DNA of 64,000 bases, taken from Flavobacterium psychrotrophum. Lineage in GTDB: Bacteria; Bacteroidota; Bacteroidia; Flavobacteriales; Flavobacteriaceae. Position 1 is the stretch's first letter. The number at the start of each line of letters is the position of its first letter. The notes beneath the pieces were generated by a model. It had not been told where the DNA came from and searched no databases. It saw only the letters and a list, made by a program, of their open reading frames with translations. Shown in pieces: positions 53,344 to 62,153 of this stretch. The position numbers and the translations under genes were made by a program. The stretch covers positions 4,774,001-4,838,000 of the forward strand of contig NZ_CP031557.1 in NCBI RefSeq assembly GCF_003403075.1, in the 5' to 3' direction.

Positions 53344-54423
53344 ATGATAATAATTAATGCCAGGTTTTTAACACAGCCCATTACAGGTGTGCAGCGTTAT
53401 GCCATTGAGATTTGTAAAAGAATCAGGTTAGAGTATTCTAATGATGAGCTTATCTTTGTTGCGCCCCATAACCTGCTTGATAATGAGTTAGCAAAAGAGC
53501 TTAATGTTATTGTTGTTGGTAAACGCAGTGGGCATATCTGGGAACAAATTGAATTGCCTCTTTATTTAAAAAAACTTAAGAAAAATAATGATGGCCCGTT
53601 GTTGTTAAATTTGTGTAATACAGCGCCTTTATTATACAATAATAAGATTGTTACCATACATGATGTTGCGTTTGAGGTGTTTCCTGAAACATATTCTAAA
53701 AATTTCCTGAGAGTATATAAATTTATGATACCCAGGATTATTAAACAATCTAAACATGTAATTACCGTAAGTGCTTTTTCAAAAAATGAAATTGTAAAAT
53801 ACTATAATACGGCAGCTTCAAAAATTTCGGTTATATACAATGCTGTAAGTGACCTTTTTTATCATAGTAAAGATAAAGGAAATGTAAATCAACCTTATTT
53901 TACAGCAGTATCATCATTAAATTTCAGGAAAAATCTTCCATTAGTGCTCGATGCGTTTTCTCTGGTTTATAAAAAATCACCTCAGGTTTCGCTATATATT
54001 ATTGGAGGATTTGATTCTAAAAGTTTTTCATCACTTAACTTGTCGAAATACGAAAACCATCCTGCAATTCATTTTACAGGGCGTATTACAGACGAAGAGC
54101 TGGTAATGTATTATAGTAATGCTTTAGGGTTTCTTTATCCATCGCTTTATGAAGGTTTTGGTATTCCTCCACTAGAGGCACAAAAATGCGGTACACCTGC
54201 AATACTTTCTAACGAGAGCTGTCTTCCGGAAATTTTTAAAGACAGCGTTTTATATTGTAACGCATACCAACCTGAAGATATGGCCTTAAAAATGCAACAA
54301 CTTTTAGATGAACCGGGATTAATGGATAAGTTAGTTGCTGCCGGATATAAAAATAACGAAGACTATTCTTGGGATAGTAGTGCAGAAAAAGTAAAAAGTA
54401 TCTTAGATAATTTTAATGAGTAG
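53344..54423 (+). CDS. GT4-family glycosyltransferase (TGVQRY type)
   Basis: This 359-residue GT-B enzyme starts with INARFLTQPITGVQRYAIEI, typical of a GT4 subgroup in capsule loci, and has the site YPSLYEGFGIPPLEAQKCGT near residues 260-280. It probably adds mannose or a deoxysugar, but that is a guess from relatives. A 150-base gap follows with no gene. Confidence 0.88.
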   Translation: MIIINARFLTQPITGVQRYAIEICKRIRLEYSNDELIFVAPHNLLDNELAKELNVIVVGKRSGHIWEQIELPLYLKKLKKNNDGPLLLNLCNTAPLLYNNKIVTIHDVAFEVFPETYSKNFLRVYKFMIPRIIKQSKHVITVSAFSKNEIVKYYNTAASKISVIYNAVSDLFYHSKDKGNVNQPYFTAVSSLNFRKNLPLVLDAFSLVYKKSPQVSLYIIGGFDSKSFSSLNLSKYENHPAIHFTGRITDEELVMYYSNALGFLYPSLYEGFGIPPLEAQKCGTPAILSNESCLPEIFKDSVLYCNAYQPEDMALKMQQLLDEPGLMDKLVAAGYKNNEDYSWDSSAEKVKSILDNFNE

Positions 54424-54573
54424 TTAATAAAGCAATTTTAAAAATTGTTTATAGACATAGTTTAATGTCATAAAGTTTGCAAAACATATTTACTGATAAT
54501 TTGATGGGGATTGCAAATTATCTTATTTAAAGTAATATGGAAAAAGTATAGGAGATAAGTTAATTATAAAATT

Positions 54574-55605
54574 ATGAAAAAGCATAGATTAGGTTATTTA
54601 GATTCGGCAAGAGGGTTGGCCGCCATATTGGTATTAATATTTCATGCCATACTTACTTTTAGTAAAAAAGATATCACATTACAAACTGCGGCAGATTTTT
54701 TTGAAATATACTTTGACTTGGGTAAAATTGCAGTAATTGTATTTTTTATTATTAGTGGCTTTGTTATTCCTTATAGCATAAGGGGTGAAGGAATGGATGC
54801 GGTTAAAAATTTTGGTATATCCCGTTTTTTTAGGCTTTATCCGGTATATTGGGTTTCTGCTATATTAGGTTTTATACTCTTTCCCGGCTTTTCTATTCTG
54901 GAACTGGTACTCAACTTTACAATGTTACAACAGTTTATAGGTGTTAAAAATATCATAGGCCTTTACTGGACATTACAAATAGAACTTGTATTTTATTTCC
55001 TCATAGTATTTGTGTTTTTAATGAAGAAGCTTTCAGATAAGAAATTCCTGTTCTTAATATCATTGGCTTTTTTAATTATTGCATTATGTATGGCATTTGT
55101 AAGATACCAAATGGATATAAAATTACCTTTGGCACTTCCGCTTGCATTGTCAATCATGTTTTTTGGCTCTTATTACAGGTATGTTCTTCTTGATGAAGAC
55201 CCTAAAGCAAAAACATACTCTAAAATTTATTTGTATTGCTTTTTTGTTTTAATGCCTATAATAAATATTCTTGGTTATAATAAAGATATGGGCTTTAATG
55301 AAAGCTGGTATAAATACACAATTACTTATTATACCGGGATGATATTATTCCTGGCTATAGGTAAATTTAAAATTACAAGCGGACTATTAGAGTATTTTGG
55401 TAAAATAAGCTATTCTGTCTATTTGTTTCATCCCATTGCAATATTTATTATACAACACGCTTTTCCTCAACTTAACGGGTTTTTATTAGTACTACTTGTT
55501 TTGCTGTTTACAATAGGTTTCTCACATTTAACATATGTTTTGGTAGAAAAGCCATCCATTGCATTAGGCAGGAAAGTAAAATCGTATAATGAAGCAAAAG
55601 CTTAA
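54574..55605 (+). CDS. acyltransferase-3 family (OafA-like) membrane acyltransferase
   Basis: This 343-residue protein has about ten hydrophobic segments with the family start GYLDSARGLAAILVLIFHAI, including the catalytic His, and VIVFFIISGFVIPYS. It probably O-acetylates the polysaccharide at the inner membrane. It is separated by 150 bases from the gene before and 12 from the gene after. Confidence 0.9.
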   Translation: MKKHRLGYLDSARGLAAILVLIFHAILTFSKKDITLQTAADFFEIYFDLGKIAVIVFFIISGFVIPYSIRGEGMDAVKNFGISRFFRLYPVYWVSAILGFILFPGFSILELVLNFTMLQQFIGVKNIIGLYWTLQIELVFYFLIVFVFLMKKLSDKKFLFLISLAFLIIALCMAFVRYQMDIKLPLALPLALSIMFFGSYYRYVLLDEDPKAKTYSKIYLYCFFVLMPIINILGYNKDMGFNESWYKYTITYYTGMILFLAIGKFKITSGLLEYFGKISYSVYLFHPIAIFIIQHAFPQLNGFLLVLLVLLFTIGFSHLTYVLVEKPSIALGRKVKSYNEAKA

Positions 55606-55617
55606 TCTTTTAATACA

Positions 55618-56727
55618 ATGAAAATAGCGTTAGTACAAGATTGGTTGACAGAAATGGGGGGAGCCGAAAAGGTTTTTCAGGAAATTTATAGTCTATATCC
55701 AAATGCCGATGTATATACACTGGTATATAACGAAGAGGTTTTAAACACAATGGGTATTCCTGTTAATAAGGTTACCGCCTCTTTTATTCAAAATCTTCCA
55801 TTTGGCCGAAAAAAATACAGAAACTATCTACCGCTGTTTAGTATGGCTATAGAGAGTTTTGACCTTTCATCATACGATCTTATAATAAGTTCATCATATG
55901 CGGTAGCCAAAGGGGTTTTGACTCATTCAGACCAAACACATATTTGCTACTGCCATTCACCTGTGCGTTACGCATGGGATTTGCACCATCAATATCTTAA
56001 AGAAGCAGGGCTGCAAAAAGGACTCAAGGCATTTATTGTAAAGTACTTTTTGCATAAATTAAGAATTTGGGATGTGGCATCCTTAAACAGGGTAGATCAT
56101 TTTATCAGTAATTCTGACTATATAGGCAGAAGAATAAAAAAAGTGTACAACAGGCAGGCTACTACTATCTATCCGCCCATTGGAGTAGAAGATTTTACAT
56201 CAAATGCCGATAAGGGAGATTTTTACCTTACCTGTTCCAGGATGGTGCCTTACAAGAAAATAGATCTTATTGTAGAAAGTTTTTCTAAAATGCCGGATAA
56301 AAAGCTGATAGTAATAGGTACCGGTCCTGATTATGAAAAGATAAAAAAACTTGCAGGCCCTAATATAATTCTTATGGGGTATCAAACCTTTGCGGTGCTA
56401 AAAGATCATATGCAGCGTGCAAAAGCATTTGTGTTTGCTGCAGAAGAAGACTTTGGTATTGTGCCGCTTGAGGCGCAGGCAGCCGGCACGCCGGTTATTG
56501 CATATGGTAAAGGGGGAGCTTTGGAAACGGTAATAGATGGGGTAACGGGTGTGTTATTTGATAAGCAGAATACAGATTCAATAATAAAAGCTGTAGAAAA
56601 GTTTGAAACCATAGAAAATACATTTGTAAGAACTAATCTTGAAAAAAATGCTGCACGTTTTAATCTTGATGTGTTTAAGCAAAAATTTAAGTCATTTGTA
56701 AGTGATGTAACAGAGAAAAAACAATAA
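55618..56727 (+). CDS. GT4-family glycosyltransferase (WbaZ-like)
   Basis: This 369-residue GT-B enzyme starts IALVQDWLTEMGGAEKVFQE and has HICYCHSPVRYAWDLHHQYL. This motif pair is usual for WbaZ-type mannosyl or rhamnosyl transferases. The donor site is EEDFGIVPLEAQAAGTPVIA. It may use GDP-mannose from the manC gene, which is inference. A GH39-like gene follows within three bases. Confidence 0.89.
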   Translation: MKIALVQDWLTEMGGAEKVFQEIYSLYPNADVYTLVYNEEVLNTMGIPVNKVTASFIQNLPFGRKKYRNYLPLFSMAIESFDLSSYDLIISSSYAVAKGVLTHSDQTHICYCHSPVRYAWDLHHQYLKEAGLQKGLKAFIVKYFLHKLRIWDVASLNRVDHFISNSDYIGRRIKKVYNRQATTIYPPIGVEDFTSNADKGDFYLTCSRMVPYKKIDLIVESFSKMPDKKLIVIGTGPDYEKIKKLAGPNIILMGYQTFAVLKDHMQRAKAFVFAAEEDFGIVPLEAQAAGTPVIAYGKGGALETVIDGVTGVLFDKQNTDSIIKAVEKFETIENTFVRTNLEKNAARFNLDVFKQKFKSFVSDVTEKKQ

Positions 56728-56729
56728 TA

Positions 56730-58079
56730 ATGATTATCATGAAAGGTATCGTTGCCTACATATTTACCGTAGTTGTAATAATAGTATTGGGGGTAACTTA
56801 TATCTTTAATAAAGATAATTTATTTGATGACCATAATACAATTATTGTAGATTGTGGCAGGAGCCCAAAACAATATGAATCTGTTACTGGTTTTTTACAT
56901 TTTTCGGATACTGCTGCCATAAGCAGCGGAATTTTAAAATTAAAGCCTAAAACATGGAGGGTAGGTTGGGCTATGGACTCTTTTAATGATAGGGGGGCAC
57001 CTATAGACTATTTACAAAAAAGAGGTGTTACACCTATTTTAGTATTAAGTGATTTTTATCATTATCCTGCAGACTACAAGAATAGTAAAACTAAAAAGTG
57101 GATAGAACCTGCACGTAACGAGGCTGGGTTTCTAAAAGTTGTAGAGCAAAACTATGGTGAATTTGGTAATAACGTTATTTATGATATATGGAATGAACCA
57201 AATCATCAAAGTTTTTGGAACAAATCTGAAAATGAATTCTTTGAAACATTTAAAATAGGGCATGATAAAATAAGATCTATGCCTAAGGGAAAGAATGCAA
57301 TAATAAGCGGACCATCCATTGATAAATTTGATAGAGAATATTTAGAGCGTTTTTTAATATATTGTCAGCAAAATAAAATACATCTGGATGTTTTAAGCTG
57401 GCATGAATTTAGAAGGGGGAGAGACTTTTTTAAAGTTGAAGAAGACATTAAATGGGTTCAGGAAAATTGGATAAAAGGCCGATTTAAATCTTTAGGCATA
57501 AAAAAAATACAGCTAAACGAAATTATTGGCCCTGAAGATCAATATGACCCTCAGGTATCACTTGCATATTTCAAAATGCTCGAAAATAATAAAGTAGATA
57601 CAGGGTGTAAAGCCTGTTGGAAAAATTCTAAAGGAGATTCTAATTGTACAAATAACTCTTTTGATGGGTTGCTGGATGAGAACGGAAAACCGCGTGCTGT
57701 GTGGTGGGCTTATAAACATTATGCTGAGAGCCTGCAGGCTAGGCTGCCATCATCATCAGGAACGCAAAATATTTTGTCATTTGCATATCTAAATAAAAAA
57801 AATAAAGGAGAAATTAATGTTCTATTTACAAACTATAATAGCAAGGAAGAAACAATTTCATTAAATTTGCAGCGCTTAAGTAAAGTGAAGAATTTTAAAA
57901 AGGCAAAAAATGTTATTGCCGAATGTTATGAAATTCCTGCCACTGGGGAAACTGTACTAAATCAACCGGTACAGTTGTGGAGAAAAAACGTAAGTATTTT
58001 AAATAATTCTCTAAAAATAAACGTCAAAGAAAATAACAATAACTCTGTTTATATTGTTAAAATTTACAATGTAGAGTAA
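56730..58079 (+). CDS. membrane-anchored GH39-like glycoside hydrolase
   Basis: This 449-residue protein has one N-terminal membrane segment (about residues 6-26). A TIM-barrel-like region follows with candidate acid/base Glu156 in YDIWNEPNHQ and candidate nucleophile Glu264 in QLNEIIG. These match clan GH-A and family GH39. The C-terminal part is a small beta domain. A GH39 enzyme, PslG, is part of the Psl exopolysaccharide locus of Pseudomonas aeruginosa, which is the nearest parallel. It would act in the periplasm on the polymer being made. It follows the WbaZ-like gene after two bases. The start could also be Met4. Confidence 0.82.
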   Translation: MIIMKGIVAYIFTVVVIIVLGVTYIFNKDNLFDDHNTIIVDCGRSPKQYESVTGFLHFSDTAAISSGILKLKPKTWRVGWAMDSFNDRGAPIDYLQKRGVTPILVLSDFYHYPADYKNSKTKKWIEPARNEAGFLKVVEQNYGEFGNNVIYDIWNEPNHQSFWNKSENEFFETFKIGHDKIRSMPKGKNAIISGPSIDKFDREYLERFLIYCQQNKIHLDVLSWHEFRRGRDFFKVEEDIKWVQENWIKGRFKSLGIKKIQLNEIIGPEDQYDPQVSLAYFKMLENNKVDTGCKACWKNSKGDSNCTNNSFDGLLDENGKPRAVWWAYKHYAESLQARLPSSSGTQNILSFAYLNKKNKGEINVLFTNYNSKEETISLNLQRLSKVKNFKKAKNVIAECYEIPATGETVLNQPVQLWRKNVSILNNSLKINVKENNNNSVYIVKIYNVE

Positions 58080-58090
58080 TAATATTGTTA

Positions 58091-58098
58091 TATATTTG
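58091..58098 (+). promoter_or_regulatory. internal -7 box TATATTTG before the priming-transferase unit
   Basis: Exact TAnnTTTG match 12 bases after the GH39 stop and 29 before the ATG of a 27-codon frame at 58127. No -33 box is clear. Confidence 0.55.
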
Positions 58099-58126
58099 AT
58101 AATAACCTAAATTGGGTGTAGGTAGT

Positions 58127-58210
58127 ATGTTATATGATATTACTCTGGTGCTTTTTTGGGTGATTGTTTTTGAGATTGTGTTATTAATTAGTAAATATCT
58201 TTTAATATAG
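58127..58210 (+). CDS. 27-codon hydrophobic micro-ORF
   Basis: An ATG at 58127 opens a 27-codon frame that starts MLYDITLV, is almost wholly hydrophobic through residue 21, and ends KYLLI. Its TAG stop (58208-58210) shares its last base with the GTG start of the priming transferase. Together with the -7 box at 58091 this looks like a leader or membrane micropeptide coupled to that gene. It could also be chance. Nothing identifies it further. Confidence 0.4.
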   Translation: MLYDITLVLFWVIVFEIVLLISKYLLI

Positions 58211-59595
58211 TGCAACCATACCTGAACAAAATATCGCTTGTGCGGTTAATTGCAGATTTATCTGTAGTAGCTTTTACTTATATTCTCTGCATTTACATAG
58301 TGCAGCCGGATAGTTTTACGGAAGATTTTAAATCAAAGTTTTTCTTACTTATAATTCTGTTATTTGTGTGGTTTTTTAGTGGCACATCTAATAACTTGTA
58401 TGGTGAGCATCGCATAAGGCCTGGTTTTTCGCTCGAAATATATAAAACGCTTAAGGGCACGTTTTTGCTGGCCATAACAATAGTCTTGGTTTCTTATTTT
58501 TCGCACTCTTTTTTGCCGGTAAATTTTGTATTTATATACTCTGTATTACTTGTTCTTTGCTTTGGTACAGAAAAGTATATTATTAATCGGTTTGTGCTTT
58601 TTTTAAGACAGCAAGGTTATAACCTGCGACATGTTATTATATTAGGGCACGGATCTTCTGCTCAGCAATTTAAAAACCTGGTAGTAGAAAATCCTCACTT
58701 AGGATACGATATCATAGGATATTTTGATGATCAAAACACAGAAGAGCAGCTTGGCCCTTATCTGGGCAAAATATCAGATTTAGAACAATATCTTCCGGTA
58801 AACAAGGTAAATGAAGTAATTGTTGCCGTACCGGGTATTACTGTTTCAGAAATTGAACAGGTTACTAATGTTGTAGATAAAGCGGGTATGCGTATTAGGA
58901 TAATACCAGACTTCCACTTTCAGTTTTATAACAGATATGAGTTTAAACAGTTTGGTAATATACCTACAGTTTCATTGCGTAAAGAACCGCTGGAAGAAAC
59001 GCATAACAAGTTTATCAAACGCACATTTGATATTGTATTTAGTCTTTTAGTGCTTATATTTATCTGTAGCTGGTTGTTTCCATTAATAGCTATCATAATA
59101 AAATCAGGCTCTAAGGGGCCGGTACTTTTTAAGCAGAAAAGGCTTGGGCGTGATAGAAAAGAATTTTGGTGTCTAAAATTCAGGAGTATGTATGTAAATC
59201 ATGATTCTGACAGGAAAATGGCTACTAAAGGAGATTCGCGTATTACACCTATCGGAGCATTTTTGCGCAAAACCAGCCTTGATGAGTTCCCTCAGTTCTG
59301 GAACGTACTAAAAGGTGATATGTCTATAGTAGGGCCAAGGCCACACATGACGGTTCAAAATGCCCAGTACATGGAAATTATAAACAACTATCTTGTACGA
59401 CAGCTTATTAAGCCGGGTATTACCGGATGGGCACAAGTAAATGGTTACAGGGGAGAAATAGAAACAGATTTTGATATTAAAAACAGGGTGTCTTATGATA
59501 TCTGGTATCTTGAAAACTGGAATTTCTTTCTTGATATTAAAATAGTATACCTTACTGTCTGGAACATTTTTAAAGGAGAAGACAAGGCATATTAA
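58210..59595 (+). CDS. polyprenyl-phosphate sugar phosphotransferase, large form (WcaJ-like; GTG start)
   Basis: This 461-residue protein has four to five N-terminal membrane segments, a Rossmann-like middle domain (HVIILGHGSSAQQFKNLV) and a C-terminal bacterial sugar transferase domain from about residue 270. That domain has KQKRLGRDRKEFWCLKFRSM, the SLDEFPQFWNVLKGDMSIVGP catalytic Asp-Glu, and PGITGWAQVNGYRG. It places the first sugar-phosphate on undecaprenyl phosphate. No in-frame ATG exists near the start, and the frame is closed just upstream, so GTG 58210 is the start. It overlaps a micro-ORF. Confidence 0.92.
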   Translation: MQPYLNKISLVRLIADLSVVAFTYILCIYIVQPDSFTEDFKSKFFLLIILLFVWFFSGTSNNLYGEHRIRPGFSLEIYKTLKGTFLLAITIVLVSYFSHSFLPVNFVFIYSVLLVLCFGTEKYIINRFVLFLRQQGYNLRHVIILGHGSSAQQFKNLVVENPHLGYDIIGYFDDQNTEEQLGPYLGKISDLEQYLPVNKVNEVIVAVPGITVSEIEQVTNVVDKAGMRIRIIPDFHFQFYNRYEFKQFGNIPTVSLRKEPLEETHNKFIKRTFDIVFSLLVLIFICSWLFPLIAIIIKSGSKGPVLFKQKRLGRDRKEFWCLKFRSMYVNHDSDRKMATKGDSRITPIGAFLRKTSLDEFPQFWNVLKGDMSIVGPRPHMTVQNAQYMEIINNYLVRQLIKPGITGWAQVNGYRGEIETDFDIKNRVSYDIWYLENWNFFLDIKIVYLTVWNIFKGEDKAY

Positions 59596-59624
59596 AGGGC
59601 GATTGTCTGGCTGCCGGTATTGTA

Positions 59625-60218
59625 ATGCAAATGATTATGGTTAAACGGCTCTTTGATGTGTTTTTATCTTTGGCGGGATTATTAGCTATATGGTGGCTTA
59701 TTTTTTTATTCTATGTCTTGGTAACGCTTAGTGACGGGCAAAACGGAATGTTTACACAGCTGCGCGTAGGCCGGTATGGCAAAAAGTTTACCATTTACAA
59801 GTTACGGTCTATGAAAGATAGTGCTGCCGGTAAGGTTGTAACACCTGTAGGGCGTTTTATGCGTCGCTATAAAATTGATGAACTTCCGCAACTTTTTAAT
59901 ATACTTATAGGTACTATGAGTTTTGTAGGGCCAAGGCCAGACGTGCCGGGTTATTATGATACTTTGCGTGGAGACGACCGTAAGTTGCTTTTAATGAGGC
60001 CGGGACTTACAGGCCCGGCGAGCCTTAAGTATTCTAATGAAGAGGCGCTGCTGGCAGATACAAAAGATCCGGTATATTTAAATGATTATGTTATATTTCC
60101 TGATAAAGTTAAGATAAATCGTAAGTATCAGGATAAAAGTAATTTGTGGACTGATATAAAATTGATTTTTTATACCATATTTCGGGGTAAAAATCTTTCG
60201 CGTTTTTGGGCTGATTAA
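59625..60218 (+). CDS. small phosphoglycosyltransferase (PglC-like)
   Basis: This 197-residue protein has one N-terminal hydrophobic segment and a bacterial sugar transferase domain with TQLRVGRYGKKFTIYKLRSM, YKIDELPQLFNILIGTMSF (catalytic Asp-Glu) and GPRPDVPGY. It matches the PglC-type minimal enzyme that transfers a diacetylated sugar phosphate to lipid. It is a second priming enzyme next to the WcaJ-like one. The start may be 59625 or Met5 at 59637. The aminotransferase follows. Confidence 0.9.
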   Translation: MQMIMVKRLFDVFLSLAGLLAIWWLIFLFYVLVTLSDGQNGMFTQLRVGRYGKKFTIYKLRSMKDSAAGKVVTPVGRFMRRYKIDELPQLFNILIGTMSFVGPRPDVPGYYDTLRGDDRKLLLMRPGLTGPASLKYSNEEALLADTKDPVYLNDYVIFPDKVKINRKYQDKSNLWTDIKLIFYTIFRGKNLSRFWAD

Positions 60219-60248
60219 TAATTGTACCAAGATCTTGTGTTATAACTT

Positions 60249-61394
60249 ATGCCTATGGATACTTCAAAAATATGGCTCTCGCCACCCCACATGGGAGGTA
60301 AAGAGCAACAATATATAAATGAGGCTTTTCTGGATAACTGGATAGCACCACTAGGGCCTAATGTAAATTTTTTTGAGCAGCAATTAGAAGCTTTTATGGG
60401 GCAAAGCCGCTTTGTTGCTGCCCTGTCATCCGGTACAGCAGCCCTGCATATGGCATTAGTGCTGCTTGGGGTAAAAGCAGGAGATGAAGTGCTTTGTCAG
60501 AGTTTTACTTTTACCGCGTCGGCAAATCCTATAGTTTACTTAGGAGCAAGCCCGGTTTTTATAGATAGCGAATCTGAGAGTTGGAATATGTGCCCTTTAG
60601 CGCTTGAGGCAGCTATATTAGCGCGTTTAAATGCAGGTAAAAAACCTGCTGCTATAATTGCGGTACATTTATATGGTATGCCTTATAAGCATGACGAAAT
60701 AAGTGCTATAGCAGAAAAATATGATATACCGGTTATGGAAGACAGTGCTGAGGCACTTGGTAGTATATACAAAAATAAGCCTTGTGGTACACTTGGAGAT
60801 ATAGGGATATTATCTTTTAATGGTAATAAAATAATAACCACTTCTGGCGGTGGGGCAATGGTTGTTAAAGAGCAGGCAGTTAAACAACACGCTATTTTTC
60901 TTGCTACACAAGCCAGGGATAATGCACCTCATTATGAACATAGCCAGATAGGCTATAATTACAGAATGAGTAATATTTGTGCGGGAATAGGTTGTGGGCA
61001 AATGGAAGTGCTACCACAAAGAGTTATTCAAAAGAGAGAAATACATTCTTTTTATACAGCATTATTGGATAATCTTCCGGGGGTAGAGGTGTTTAAGGAG
61101 TATGCTACGCATAGTTTGTCTAATTTTTGGCTTACAACAATAACCATAGACACTAAAAAGAGTAGTGGGCGTACAGCTGAAGGGTTACGGCTTGCCTTTG
61201 AGGCAGAAAATATTGAAGCAAGGCCATTATGGAAACCCCTCCACCTACAGCCGGTTTTTAAAAATGCCCTGTATTTTGGCGAAAAAGTAGCAGAAACGTT
61301 ATTTAACACCGGGCTTTGCCTGCCATCAGGTACGGGCATGACAGATATCCATAAAGAGCGTATTTCATCGGTCATTCTCCGATATTTTAATTAG
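60249..61394 (+). CDS. DegT/DnrJ/EryC1-type sugar aminotransferase (PglE-like)
   Basis: This 381-residue PLP enzyme has ALSSGTAALHMAL, VMEDSAEALGS with the Asp that holds PLP, and SFNGNKIITTSGGG with the PLP-binding Lys (near 190). Such enzymes add an amino group at C4 of a 4-keto sugar. With the short 4,6-dehydratase and the PglC-like transferase it forms a bacillosamine-like set, but a PglD acetyltransferase is not adjacent. Two Met codons occur in the first three residues. Confidence 0.9.
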   Translation: MPMDTSKIWLSPPHMGGKEQQYINEAFLDNWIAPLGPNVNFFEQQLEAFMGQSRFVAALSSGTAALHMALVLLGVKAGDEVLCQSFTFTASANPIVYLGASPVFIDSESESWNMCPLALEAAILARLNAGKKPAAIIAVHLYGMPYKHDEISAIAEKYDIPVMEDSAEALGSIYKNKPCGTLGDIGILSFNGNKIITTSGGGAMVVKEQAVKQHAIFLATQARDNAPHYEHSQIGYNYRMSNICAGIGCGQMEVLPQRVIQKREIHSFYTALLDNLPGVEVFKEYATHSLSNFWLTTITIDTKKSSGRTAEGLRLAFEAENIEARPLWKPLHLQPVFKNALYFGEKVAETLFNTGLCLPSGTGMTDIHKERISSVILRYFN

Positions 61395-61400
61395 ATTGTT

Positions 61401-61408
61401 TAGTTTTG
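61401..61408 (+). promoter_or_regulatory. possible -7 box TAGTTTTG before cmk
   Basis: Exact TAnnTTTG match seven bases after the aminotransferase stop; the same sequence recurs at 61422-61429. If used, it would give cmk its own expression within the locus. Confidence 0.4.
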
Positions 61409-61426
61409 TGGCATAAAGATATAGTT

Positions 61427-62119
61427 TTGATTCAGGATAAAAAGATTACCATTGCTATTGATGGTTTTTCATCAACAGGAAAAAGCACGTTGGCAAAACA
61501 ACTTGCCCGCAGGCTTAATTATATTTATGTAGATACGGGAGCCATGTACAGGGCAGTAACGCTCTACGCATTGCAGCAAGGTTTTATAAGCGTATCACAT
61601 TTTGATGAACAAGGGCTTGTTACACACCTGCCAAAGGTTACACTAAAATTTGTGTTTAATACAGAAGTGGCGCATAGCGAAGTTTTTCTTAATAATGTAA
61701 ATGTAGAACACGATATACGTTCTATGGAAGTATCTAATTACGTAAGCAAAATTGCAGCCTTGCCGCAGGTACGTGAAAAGCTTGTAGAGCAGCAGCGTTT
61801 TATGGGGCGTGAAAAGGGTATTGTAATGGACGGACGCGATATAGGTACTGTGGTTTTTCCTGATGCCGAACTTAAGATTTTTATGACCGCCGGTGCTGAT
61901 GCCCGTGCCAGGCGACGTTTTGATGAGTTAACAGGGCAGGGAAGGGATGTTAGTTATGAGGAAGTTCTTAAGAATATTGAAGAGCGCGATTATATCGATT
62001 CTAACAGAAAAGACTCTCCTTTGCAGAAAGCCGTTGATGCCATAGAGGTAGATAATACCAATTTAAGTATTGATGCACAGTTCGAAAAAATATTAAAATT
62101 AGCAACAGCGGTTTTGTAA
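61427..62119 (+). CDS. cmk: cytidylate kinase
   Basis: This protein of about 230 residues has a Walker A loop GFSSTGKSTLAKQLAR, YVDTGAMYRAVTLYA, and MDGRDIGTVVFPDA. It phosphorylates CMP and dCMP, a housekeeping step. The start is uncertain: no ATG lies in the frame near the beginning, and the candidates are TTG at 61427 (MIQDKKITIAIDG) or TTG at 61406. Both TTGs lie within TAGTTTTG sequences. Its presence inside the polysaccharide locus is unusual. It lies between the aminotransferase and the dehydratase. Confidence 0.88.
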   Translation: MIQDKKITIAIDGFSSTGKSTLAKQLARRLNYIYVDTGAMYRAVTLYALQQGFISVSHFDEQGLVTHLPKVTLKFVFNTEVAHSEVFLNNVNVEHDIRSMEVSNYVSKIAALPQVREKLVEQQRFMGREKGIVMDGRDIGTVVFPDAELKIFMTAGADARARRRFDELTGQGRDVSYEEVLKNIEERDYIDSNRKDSPLQKAVDAIEVDNTNLSIDAQFEKILKLATAVL

Positions 62120-62153
62120 TACTGCAGTGCATTGCCCAAAAGCCCCAAAAGCA

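Noticed and set aside
54433..54450. AT-rich palindrome CAATTTT/AAAATTG after the second GT4 gene
   Set aside because: The arms are AT only apart from their ends, there is almost no loop and no long T tract, so a terminator is unlikely.
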